Shown here: positions 17,333 through 24,854 of the stretch, piece after piece
Position numbering within the stretch: the stretch's first letter is position 1
Layout of the letters: every line of letters begins with the position of its first letter
Origin: Lactiplantibacillus plantarum
GTDB lineage: Bacteria; Bacillota; Bacilli; Lactobacillales; Lactobacillaceae
NCBI RefSeq assembly: GCF_014131735.1
Contig: NZ_CP039121.1
Coordinates: 558,001-622,000, forward strand
Length of the DNA: 64,000 nucleotides
Direction of reading: 5' to 3'
Notes under the pieces: model-generated
What the model saw: only the letters and a program-made list of their open reading frames with translations
The model's database searches: none
What the model was told of the DNA's origin: nothing
Translations under genes and position numbers: made by a program

Positions 17333-18208
17333 ATTTGTGATTAAAACGTGCCGGTTCTTAAATTCAAAAACAGCCAGCTATGGACCGCTGGGAAAAAGTT
17401 CGACTCAGCGTAAACTTGTTTAGTTAGTTCGTCCTACACCGACCTCCAGGCATTTCTGCCAACTGCCGGAACGTGGTGGGCACAGATTTAAGCCGAAGCC
17501 CACGTCTCAAATACTGGCCTTTCACTAACCAAGCCAAGGACGCTTGCTAAGTGAAATTTCACCACTGGGCATTGGCCGAAACGCCTTCCAGTCGGGACAG
17601 TGTTCGAATGGCGGACATGTGCGTACCCAACTTTTGGTGAATTCGTCATTGTTTTTCATAAACCATAATTTTGTCAATCAACTGTCAGGGTGAAAATGAT
17701 ATTGAGATAGCTCACTAATCCTGAATTGGTGTAGTAAGATTTAAGCTCTTGACAGAGGGCTTAATACACCTAACGCTTTGTTTAAAGTTCCAGTATCAAA
17801 TAGCGAACAACAAATTGTACCGAGTTCGGTGGTCGTTCATTAGCCATTTGAGCGGCTTCCCGAAACGTGTTCGGGGCCACTAAAGCCTGTGCTTGCTACG
17901 CCAACGGACTAATGCCAAAACCGCATTAATCCGTTGGCTAGGCAATGCTCGGCTTCAACTCGTGGCCCCTCACACTCTTGAGACCGGAGGGGCTGGGTGA
18001 CAATGCTCAGTAGCCAAATTATTCTTAGTCGGAAGTGGGGTACTTCCGGCTTAGAATAAGACTCGTATTTGAGATGACGCGGGTTGGGCGTTAGCTCAAA
18101 TCGACGTCGGCTACGTTCCAGCAATTGTCACCCAGCCCCGGAGGTCGGAATAGGACGCGCACTGGCTGACGAATAACAATCTAAACTTGGCACGTTTTAA
18201 TCACAAAT
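17333..18208. repeat. 876-bp element with perfect 20-bp terminal inverted repeats (copy 1)
   Basis: ATTTGTGATTAAAACGTGCC at 17333-17352 recurs as its exact complement at 18189-18208. Homology with the second copy at the right window edge continues past the right repeat to about 18240. No transposase or credible gene lies inside, and no target duplication was recognised. A 71-codon minus-strand frame (17909-18124) only reads through hairpin arms. The element sits between two alcohol dehydrogenase genes. It could be a non-autonomous mobile element or a dispersed structured-RNA locus. Confidence 0.82.
17430..18157. ncRNA. Candidate large structured RNA (about 730 nt core)
   Basis: A long-range closing helix joins 17430-17436 to 18151-18157 and 17439-17447 to 18140-18148, 16 bp with one small internal loop. 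Directly inside, 17989-18004 pairs perfectly with 18124-18139 (16 bp). Further helices are 17873-17880/17962-17969, 17900-17915/17923-17938, 18021-18036/18042-18057, 18067-18073/18095-18101, 17520-17526/17550-17556, 17741-17746/17759-17764 and 17859-17864/17870-17875. The transcribed strand is uncertain: one mismatch becomes G-U on the plus strand and another on the minus strand. A promoter-like sequence before copy 2 supports the minus strand for this copy. The overall look is like giant ornate bacterial RNAs, but no known family was identified. Confidence 0.6.
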
Positions 18209-18362
18209 CAGGACAAATTAATTTGCACAATGCGTGTTCTGATAGATATTCTTATCTGTGTTTGTCGGTTTATTGTTGCGGTGTTTATTTTGAATAGCGC
18301 GTCCAAACGTGGGGTGCATGGCATTGCCGAGTAACGATTCGAGTTGTAGAGAGGTCCCAATC

Positions 18363-18409
18363 AAATAATCGGTTCAAGAATTTACTATGAATTCTTGAAC
18401 CGATTATTT
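18363..18409. terminator. Strong bidirectional terminator hairpin
   Basis: AAATAATCGGTTCAAGAATT (18363-18382) is the exact complement of the arm at 18390-18409, a 20-bp stem with a 7-nt loop. It lies just past the 3' end of the minus-strand alcohol dehydrogenase pseudogene. Confidence 0.85.
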
Positions 18410-18443
18410 GCTGTGAATGATTTAGTTAACTTTGAATGGGGGA

Positions 18444-19617
18444 TTACTTGGCATCATATGCGGCTTGGAAAATCTTGATGATGTCTTCTTTAGTACCTTT
18501 GCGTGGGTTAGAGAAGGCGTTACCGTCTTTAAGCGCATTAGTCGCCATGTGTTCGAAGTCCTCGATCTTGGCGCCAATTTCCTTGATGGAATGCGGAATG
18601 CCAACGTCTTCGCTGAGTTGTTTCATCGCTTTGATAGCTAATTCGGCAGCATCACGAGTCGATAAGCCATCAGTGTTTTCGCCCATAATTTTGGCGAGCT
18701 CGGCGAAACGTTCGGGGCACGCGATTAGATTATATTCTTCAACGTAGGGTAAGAGCAGCGCGCAGCAGACACCGTGGGGCGCGTCATATTGGCCGCCGAG
18801 CTGGTGGGCCATGGCGTGCACGTAACCTAGATTGGCGTTGTTAAAGTCCATGCCGGCTAACATTTCAGCTTCGACCATGTGTGTCCGGGCTTCTAGGTTA
18901 TGCCCATTGGCGACGGCTTCGCGTAATGATGTTTCGATTAATTTGATGGCCTGGATGCACTGTGAATCGGTAATCGGATTGTGATCGACAGAAACAAAGG
19001 GTTCGATAGCCTGGACAAAAGCATCCATGCCAGTTGCGGCCGTGAGTCCCTTAGGAACATCTAGCATGAGAGTGGGATCGTTAAAGGACACGAGTGGCAT
19101 GTTACGCCATGAAGCAACGACGAACTTATAATGCGTTTCTTCATTCGTAATGACACAGTGACGGGTCAATTCAGAACCAGTCCCAGCGGTAGTGTTGACC
19201 GCAATCAGTGGTGGTAGGGCATTCTTGAGTGTTTCGATCCCCCGCTAACTTAGTGATGTCGTCACCGTTAGTCATGATGATGCCGGCACCTTTTCCGGTA
19301 TCGTGGGCAGAACCGCCGCCAATGGTAATCAGGGAGTCCGCTTGATTGGCTTGATATAAGGCTTTAACAGCTTGAATATTATGAATTTTAGGGTTGGGTT
19401 CAACTTGATTATAAATTACGTAGTCAATCCCGGCAGCATCCAGTGACCGCCGCACCTGAGCAACGGCGCCGTCTGGCAGACTTTCAAGAAATTTGTCGGT
19501 GACGATGACTGGCTTGTGCATACCAAGAGTTTTGGCACGCTCGCCGATTTTACTAATGACACCAGGACCGAAAAAGTTAACGCTAGGCATTAAGAAATCA
19601 AAATTACGTTCAGTCAT
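18444..19617 (-). pseudogene. Iron-containing alcohol dehydrogenase, frameshifted
   Basis: Two minus-strand frames make up one Fe-ADH. Residues 1-135 (19617 to about 19243) start MTERNFDFLMP and contain the NAD-binding GGGSAHDTGKG. The remainder continues in another frame from about 19240, with TAGTGSE, GMDAFVQAIEP, the metal region HAMAHQLGGQYDAPHG, and ends IIKIFQAAYDAK. The break falls at a run of five G (minus strand) after KLAG; four G would restore the reading into IETLKNALPP. Everything else is intact, so the lesion is recent, a sequencing error, or a phase-variable tract. The first His ligand (D-x3-H) is Gln here. A perfect cre lies at its promoter. Confidence 0.88.
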
Positions 19618-19638
19618 ATTAATAACCTCTTTTTATAT

Positions 19639-19652
19639 TGTAATCGCTATCA
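19639..19652 (-). promoter_or_regulatory. cre site (CcpA) before the Fe-alcohol dehydrogenase gene
   Basis: TGTAATCGCTATCA fits TGWAANCGNTNWCA at every position and lies 22-35 bp before the ATG. This suits CcpA road-block repression. Confidence 0.78.
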
Positions 19653-19834
19653 TTACTAATTTACGAATCAAATTATAGTCGTAATAATTACAATTTGCAA
19701 TACTTTTTGGCTAATTAATTATATTTTTCACAATATCGTTTAGAAAAGGTGCGGCAATCACGGCATACCTGTTGTAACCAAGTGTTAAATGACGGTGAAC
19801 TATAGTCCTCATGCTATTTTATATTACTGCCTAC

Positions 19835-19887
19835 AAAAAGACGACTAATTACAAAGATTCACAATCTTAGTAATTAGTCGTCTTTTT
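19835..19887. terminator. Bidirectional terminator
   Basis: AAAAAGACGACTAATTAC (19835-19852) pairs with its exact complement at 19870-19887. The inner AAGATT/AATCTT extends the stem. It ends the following minus-strand muralytic gene. Confidence 0.9.
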
Positions 19888-19912
19888 AGTGTGATCCAAT
19901 AGAAAAATTGGG

Positions 19913-20308
19913 TTAGTACCAGTGATGATGTTGCCAGAACCGTTTGGCCTTGACCCAGGAGCCGTAGCGCGAGGCGACGTAGGTATTAGCACGTTTTTCC
20001 TGATTGACGGGTGACAAGTTGCCGTGTAAGTATGAGCGCAACAATTGATAGCGACCGTAGCAGCGGCCATTACGAGCCGTATAACTGTATCCAGATTCAC
20101 GATAGGCGATCCAATTTTTGGCAGCGCGGTTGGCTTTCGAAAGCTTGGCGTTGATCTTGGCAATTTGCTGGGCTTGGCTAAGCTTCTTGGAGGCCTGGGC
20201 GGTGATTGTGGTTTGTGGTCCAAGACTAGTAGTCACGTTAACGACGACCCCGAAGACACAACTAGCCAAAACTAATAGCAACATGGTTTTAAAGTTAAAT
20301 TTTTTCAT
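19913..20308 (-). CDS. Aggregation-promoting-factor-like muralytic protein
   Basis: A secreted 131-residue protein. A signal peptide (about 1-38) is followed by a short K/A-rich helix (40-62). The C-terminal lysozyme-like Apf domain reads AKNWIAYRESGYSYTARNG and CYGRYQLL, and ends AKRFWQHHHWY. The Glu of WIAYRESGY is the probable catalytic acid. It has no LysM or SH3 wall-binding domain. ATG 20308 follows GGGG by 11 bp. Its upstream region shares a motif with two LysM-muralytic genes at 47-49 kb. Expected role: peptidoglycan remodelling. Confidence 0.9.
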   Translation of the reverse strand: MKKFNFKTMLLLVLASCVFGVVVNVTTSLGPQTTITAQASKKLSQAQQIAKINAKLSKANRAAKNWIAYRESGYSYTARNGRCYGRYQLLRSYLHGNLSPVNQEKRANTYVASRYGSWVKAKRFWQHHHWY

Positions 20309-20368
20309 GATATGTATAACCCCGTTTTATATTTTCCCTAAGCTGATAAGTGTAGAATACGCCAATTA

Positions 20369-20389
20369 TGTGTCAGCTATGTTAAAGAA
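20369..20389 (-). promoter_or_regulatory. Shared upstream motif of muralytic genes (copy 1)
   Basis: On the coding strand this reads TTCTTTAACATAGCTGACAC, closely matching TTCTTAAAATTAGCGACAC before the LysM gene at 47.1 kb and TTCTTAAAACTCGCGACAC before the one at 48.2 kb. It lies about 60-80 bp before the start codon. It may be a regulator site or part of a conserved promoter. Confidence 0.45.
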
Positions 20390-20517
20390 AAGTTACTATG
20401 TTATTAAATGAACGTTTCCGTTATGAAATAGTTGTTGTCAATAACTGTTGCAGCAATTGTTTAGATGAATAATTGCGCTGACTATCACATGAAAAAATCA
20501 TAATATTGTTAGGAAAA

Positions 20518-20531
20518 CTAAAGCGCTTTAT
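20518..20531 (+). promoter_or_regulatory. Possible cre site before the YjeM-like gene
   Basis: CTAAAGCGCTTTAT has the AARCGYTW core with three deviations from the 14-bp consensus, about 75 bp before the start. Confidence 0.35.
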
Positions 20532-20604
20532 TGCCTTCGTTCGGTAATCTTAAATTGGAATAGCTTTACAAAAGTATTAAAGGAGTAAGTGAGGGAGTGC
20601 AATA

Positions 20605-22089
20605 ATGGCAACAAAAGATAATGAAAAGATTACATTGATGGCGCTAGTCATGATGATCTTTACGACCGTTTTCGGATTTGCCAATAGTACGGTGGCCTAT
20701 TATTTAATGGGTTACAGCTCGATTCTATTTTACCTAGTCGCAGCCGTACTGTTCTTCATCCCGTTCGCGCTAATGATGGCGGAGTTCGGGGCAGCGGTTA
20801 AGTCTGATAGTAGCGGGATGTACAAGTGGCTGGAAGTGAGTGTGAATGCGAAATTTGCGTTCGTGGGCACGTTCATGTGGTTTGCGTCGTACATTATTTG
20901 GTTAGTCTCAACGTCAGCTAAAGTCTGGATTCCGTTTACGACCATCTTCTTTGGGAGCGATCAAACGCAGCGCTTTGCGATGTTTGGTCTGAATGCGACG
21001 CAGATGATTGGGATTTTGTCCTGTCTATGGATGGTGCTAGTGACGTTCGTTTCCATCAAAGGGATGAAAGGCATTGTGCGGGTCACGAGTTTAGGCGGCC
21101 TGGCGGTGACCAGTTTGACGGCAATCCTGTTAGTGGTTTCGGGGGTCGTTTTAGCCTTGAATCACGGACAATTCGCACAACCGTTACAACATGTGATGAC
21201 GTCACCAAATCCAAGTTATCAGCATCCAGTCGGGTTACTCGGGTTTGCCGTTTTCGCCATTTTTGCTTACGGTGGGCTAGAAGTTCTCGGTGGGATGGTT
21301 GATAAGACCAAGAACCCCGAAAAGACCTTCCCACGCGGAATTATTATTTCTGCCATCGTCATTACCTTAGGCTATGGCCTGGGAATCTTCTGCTGGGGGA
21401 TTAGTACGAACTGGCAAGCCGTTTTGTCGAATCCAACGACTAACCTCGGTAATATTAGTTATGTCATGATGCAAAACTTGGGCTATGTTTTAGGGCAAGC
21501 GTTTGGTTTGAGTACAGCGGCCGCTAAGACAATGGGACTGTGGTTTGCACGGTACACCGGCTTAGGGATGTTCCTCGCTTACAGTGGGGCCTTCTTCACC
21601 TTAACTTATTCACCATTGAAGACGCTTATCTTGGGAACACCTAAGGAACTGTGGCCGAAGAAATTTACGAAGCTCAACAAAGCTGGTATGCCAAGTTATG
21701 CCATGATGGTTCAATGTGCCATCGTGATTGTGATCATCTTGGTGGCGTCCTTTGCAACGGCAGACGCGTCAGCCTTTTACAATGTGTTGACCTTGATGGC
21801 GAACGTTTCGATGACGTTACCATACCTCTTCTTGCTATACGCGTTTCCGAAGTTTAAGGAAAACCAGAACATTGTTAAGCCTTTTGAAGTGTACAAGTCA
21901 TTGACTTGGACGAAAATTATTAGTTGGGTCGTGTTCATTGTCGTCTTAGGTGCGAATGTTTTCACGTTGATCCAGCCAATCTTGGAAACTGGGCAGATTC
22001 AAAATACGATTTGGATGTTAGTTGGACCAATTGTCTTCGGTGTGGCCGGGATTATTTGGTATCAAGTTCGAGAACGGCATGTCAATTAA
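20605..22089 (+). CDS. yjeM: APC-family amino acid/GABA-antiporter-like permease (YjeM-like)
   Basis: A 494-residue protein with about 12 membrane helices, of the glutamate:GABA antiporter branch of APC transporters. The N-terminal FGFANSTVAYYLMGY and the later FAYGGLEVLGGMVDKTKNPEK are typical of the YjeM group. It should exchange or import amino acids or amines at the cytoplasmic membrane; the substrate is unknown. GGGAG lies about 6 bp before the ATG. It is a single gene ended by a terminator at 22102, and an Rgg-like regulator follows. Confidence 0.88.
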   Translation: MATKDNEKITLMALVMMIFTTVFGFANSTVAYYLMGYSSILFYLVAAVLFFIPFALMMAEFGAAVKSDSSGMYKWLEVSVNAKFAFVGTFMWFASYIIWLVSTSAKVWIPFTTIFFGSDQTQRFAMFGLNATQMIGILSCLWMVLVTFVSIKGMKGIVRVTSLGGLAVTSLTAILLVVSGVVLALNHGQFAQPLQHVMTSPNPSYQHPVGLLGFAVFAIFAYGGLEVLGGMVDKTKNPEKTFPRGIIISAIVITLGYGLGIFCWGISTNWQAVLSNPTTNLGNISYVMMQNLGYVLGQAFGLSTAAAKTMGLWFARYTGLGMFLAYSGAFFTLTYSPLKTLILGTPKELWPKKFTKLNKAGMPSYAMMVQCAIVIVIILVASFATADASAFYNVLTLMANVSMTLPYLFLLYAFPKFKENQNIVKPFEVYKSLTWTKIISWVVFIVVLGANVFTLIQPILETGQIQNTIWMLVGPIVFGVAGIIWYQVRERHVN

Positions 22090-22101
22090 ATAACCAATTT
22101 C

Positions 22102-22152
22102 AAAATACCATTCGATTGCTGACTGATAAAACAGCATTGAATGGTATTTTTT
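22102..22152 (+). terminator. Rho-independent terminator
   Basis: AAAATACCATTC (22102-22113) pairs with GAATGGTATTTT (22139-22150), followed by further T residues. Confidence 0.88.
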
Positions 22153-22215
22153 AAGTGCCTTAATATGGGAAATTTAGTACACTCATTAGCAAAAGCTATC
22201 TAGGGGGGAATGGTC

Positions 22216-23037
22216 ATGACATTGGGAACTGCGTTAAAGCAGGCACGCAAAGCCCAGCAACTCAATCAAAAGCAAGCTGCCCGGGGAATTTGTGCACAAT
22301 CGATGCTGTCAGCAATTGAAAATGATCGCTACGTGCCGAATGCCCGGCTATTACTGGCGCTGTGTCAGCGATTAGGGGTCGCGGTTAGTACGTTGAGCCT
22401 AGCCGACGATTTTGAGATCAGTGCCGAGCAAGCGTTTAATGACCGCGTTCGGCAGATGTGCAATGCCCATCAGTATCAGCAATTGAAGGATTGGCTATTA
22501 CAGCCAACCACTTTGGAACATGTTCAAACGGATGAGCAGACTCAGGCTTACTATTATTATCTGGGTGTCGCCTGTTGGCAGGTTGATCGCACATCGGATG
22601 CTGCACAACAAAATTTACGGCTGGCAATTGGTATGGCTGCTCCCAGCTCGCCGCCGACAACGTTGACACGCTTGGCCTTGATTTCGTTAGCCGTCGTTAA
22701 GGCGCACCACCATCCTCAAGCCCCAGTCGCGGCCTTAGTCACCCGGGCACTCGCTGACATTGATGCGAGTGCATATGAAGAAAATGCCAACATTGTTTTT
22801 TACCTCGCTGGGTTGGTGGCCTATGAACAACATGATTCCCAGTTGGCGGTGGCCCGTTTGACGCAGGGGTTGGCCTTTGCGACTACACACGATTCACACT
22901 ACATGCTAGCCAATATTTATCAGTTGATGGCGCAACTCGCAATGGCGGCGGGGGAGACTGCCACGGCGCGGGTTGCCAGTCAACGGTCACAAGTTTTCAA
23001 AGACCTGTTTAAAGAACAAATTAACGACCGCCTGTAA
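22216..23037 (+). CDS. Rgg/GadR-like transcriptional regulator (XRE HTH plus TPR-like helices)
   Basis: A 273-residue regulator. The N-terminal helix-turn-helix (about 5-60) contains LKQARKAQQLNQKQAARG and SMLSAIENDRYVPNARLLL. The remaining 200 residues are helical, TPR-like repeats with many Y, A and Q, the layout of Rgg/MutR/GadR peptide-responsive regulators. ATG 22216 is preferred because GGGGGG lies 7 bp upstream; ATG 22210 is too close to it. The neighbour upstream is a GABA-antiporter-family permease, a linkage seen with GadR-type regulators, so it may control that gene. No pheromone gene is evident nearby. Confidence 0.8.
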   Translation: MTLGTALKQARKAQQLNQKQAARGICAQSMLSAIENDRYVPNARLLLALCQRLGVAVSTLSLADDFEISAEQAFNDRVRQMCNAHQYQQLKDWLLQPTTLEHVQTDEQTQAYYYYLGVACWQVDRTSDAAQQNLRLAIGMAAPSSPPTTLTRLALISLAVVKAHHHPQAPVAALVTRALADIDASAYEENANIVFYLAGLVAYEQHDSQLAVARLTQGLAFATTHDSHYMLANIYQLMAQLAMAAGETATARVASQRSQVFKDLFKEQINDRL

Positions 23038-23193
23038 ATTATCAGTATTCTGATTTTATGTTGGCGTCCCCACCGTGTATTTTATAAGCACCAACTAAAT
23101 ACATGTGCACTTGATCTAATGGCCCGTTATTGATTTGGAGTGGTTGGCCGTAATAACGATGACCGGGTTAGGATGAACATTGGGGGTTATAAA

Positions 23194-23619
23194 ATGACAA
23201 CAGCATTATTTACCAATCAAGTATTAACACAGGCAACTCCAGCAACGGTGCGAGCATTGCTAGCAGATCCGCTGAACTTACCAGCATGGGCGACTGCCAT
23301 TACCACGGTCAAGCCAACCGCGACGGGGTACGTGTTACAGCGGTCCGATTCGGCTTTTGATCAGCCGGAACAGTTGCAGGTTACAGTCGGCGCTGACCAG
23401 GTCGTTTATCACGGTGAGGGTGGCCAATTGGGATATGAAATTGTGTTCACCATGACGCCATTGGCCGAGCGAACTGCGGTCCAGGAAGAAGTCTCCCTTA
23501 CGACTACACCGCCGAGCTGGCTGCCGTTGCCACTAGTGAAGCCCGTCATGCAACGAGACTTTCAGCGGAAGTTGGGTCAATTGGCAACATTAGCGGAGGA
23601 ACAGCCGAATGACGATTAA
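23194..23619 (+). CDS. SRPBCC-fold (polyketide cyclase/START-like) protein
   Basis: A 141-residue soluble protein with the SRPBCC layout: an initial strand (FTNQVLTQATPATVRALLAD), the PLNLPAWATAI helix turn, central strands, and a long C-terminal helix (KPVMQRDFQRKLGQL). Such folds bind small hydrophobic ligands; this one is unassigned. ATG 23194 has GGGGG upstream; an in-frame start at 23140 has no good ribosome site. Its end overlaps a 45-codon membrane protein gene, so the two are probably translationally coupled. Confidence 0.75.
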   Translation: MTTALFTNQVLTQATPATVRALLADPLNLPAWATAITTVKPTATGYVLQRSDSAFDQPEQLQVTVGADQVVYHGEGGQLGYEIVFTMTPLAERTAVQEEVSLTTTPPSWLPLPLVKPVMQRDFQRKLGQLATLAEEQPNDD

Positions 23620-23746
23620 TGATGGGATGACGTTAATAAAAGTGTTAGTGACGTGGTGGTCTGTCAGTTGGTTATTACGGGCCACTTTGATCGGCGTTGT
23701 TGGAATAATTGCCTATCGTTTTTTGAAGCAGCGTCAATTTAAGTGA
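23609..23746 (+). CDS. Small 45-aa membrane protein
   Basis: ATG 23609 to TGA 23744-23746 overlaps the SRPBCC gene by 11 bp in another frame. GCGGAGGAA lies 9 bp upstream. The product has a hydrophobic span (WWSVSWLLRATLIGVVGIIAY, about 16-36) and a basic tail KQRQFK, as in a single-pass membrane peptide. The ribosome site, coupling and topology support a real gene. Function unknown. Confidence 0.62.
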   Translation: MTINDGMTLIKVLVTWWSVSWLLRATLIGVVGIIAYRFLKQRQFK

Positions 23747-23872
23747 GTTAAGACGATGACAGCTTTTATGCCTAATATCTAATCGTAACTATTATTATTT
23801 AGTGTGCGTTTAACTATCATCCGAAAACTAATTCCGGTATTCTATGGGTATTCTTTTGAAGGAGGAAATCTC

Positions 23873-24763
23873 ATGAATCAACCAGAATTACGTGACCCAC
23901 GCTATTTATATAAGACAGATGGCTTTGATAAGCAGGATCAGGAGACACCCGCACTACAAGCTAAGATGCGTCCTGAACCTGATTGTGGTGAGAAGAGTTA
24001 CCAAGGACATGATAAGTTGTTGAATCGACGCGTTTTGATCACGGGTGGTGATTCGGGAATTGGCCGGGCTACCGCGATTGCTTTTGCGCGGGAAGGTGCT
24101 GATGTTGCGATTCAGTACTTGCCGGGAGAGGAGCCGGATGCTGAGGCGGTTGCCGAACTAGTGCGCGCTGCGGGCCGTCAAGCGTTATTATTACCTTGTG
24201 ATTTCAAGGATGTTGACGTTGTGACCGACCTCGTGGACCGGACAATCGCTGAATTTGGTGGTATCGACACCCTTGTCCTAAATGCGGGACAACAGATTTC
24301 ACAACCTTCACTGGCTAAGCTGCCGATCGAACAGGTGCGTGCGACCTTCGAAGTGAATATCGTCGCGATGTTTGCGTTAGCTCAGGCGGCCTTGCCAAAG
24401 ATGCCCGCTGGCAGTAGCATCGTCACCACGACTTCGATTCAAGCCTATGCGCCGAGTGGTCATCTATTAGATTATGCTGCGACTAAGGCGGCCATCAAGA
24501 ACTTTACGATTAATTTAGCAGCCGAAGCGGCCGAAAAGGGGATTCGGGTCAATGGCGTTGCTCCCGGGCCAATCTGGACGCCCCTACAATTAGATCAAGG
24601 CCAGCCAATCGAGGCGCTGCCGAAGTTTGGCCAAGATACCTTGCTTAAACGAGCGGGACAACCCGCAGAACTAGCACCAGTGTACGTCTTTTTAGCTTCT
24701 AACGACGCGAGCTATGTGACCGCGCAAATTTATGGCGTGACTGGTGGCGGCGTGATTAATTAG
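23873..24763 (+). CDS. Short-chain dehydrogenase/reductase, stress-type (YhdF/YghA-like)
   Basis: A 296-residue classical SDR with the extended N-terminus (about 45 residues, LRDPRYLY and YQGHDKL) typical of the glucose-1-dehydrogenase-like general stress group. The cofactor loop is TGGDSGIGRA, followed by LVLNAGQQ. The catalytic Ser lies in TTTSIQAY and the Tyr/Lys in DYAATKAA. The C-terminus GVTGGGVIN is typical. ATG 23873 has GAAGGAGG upstream. It is a single gene ending before a terminator at 24807. The substrate is unknown. Confidence 0.9.
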   Translation: MNQPELRDPRYLYKTDGFDKQDQETPALQAKMRPEPDCGEKSYQGHDKLLNRRVLITGGDSGIGRATAIAFAREGADVAIQYLPGEEPDAEAVAELVRAAGRQALLLPCDFKDVDVVTDLVDRTIAEFGGIDTLVLNAGQQISQPSLAKLPIEQVRATFEVNIVAMFALAQAALPKMPAGSSIVTTTSIQAYAPSGHLLDYAATKAAIKNFTINLAAEAAEKGIRVNGVAPGPIWTPLQLDQGQPIEALPKFGQDTLLKRAGQPAELAPVYVFLASNDASYVTAQIYGVTGGGVIN

Positions 24764-24806
24764 GTGTTCACTGCAAGTTAATTCCTGGTTGGCTTGAATA
24801 AATCAT

Positions 24807-24847
24807 AAGTGGCTACCTTGGATGGATGCATTCAAGGTAGCCACTTT
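24807..24847. terminator. Bidirectional terminator between convergent genes
   Basis: AAGTGGCTACCTTG (24807-24820) pairs with CAAGGTAGCCACTT (24833-24846). It serves the SDR gene and the converging M20 gene. Confidence 0.85.
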
Positions 24848-24854
24848 AGTGTGT

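Noticed and set aside
17909..18124. 71-codon minus-strand frame inside the structured element
   Set aside because: It runs across hairpin arms, has no ribosome site and no protein-like pattern. Better explained as part of a structured RNA or repeat.
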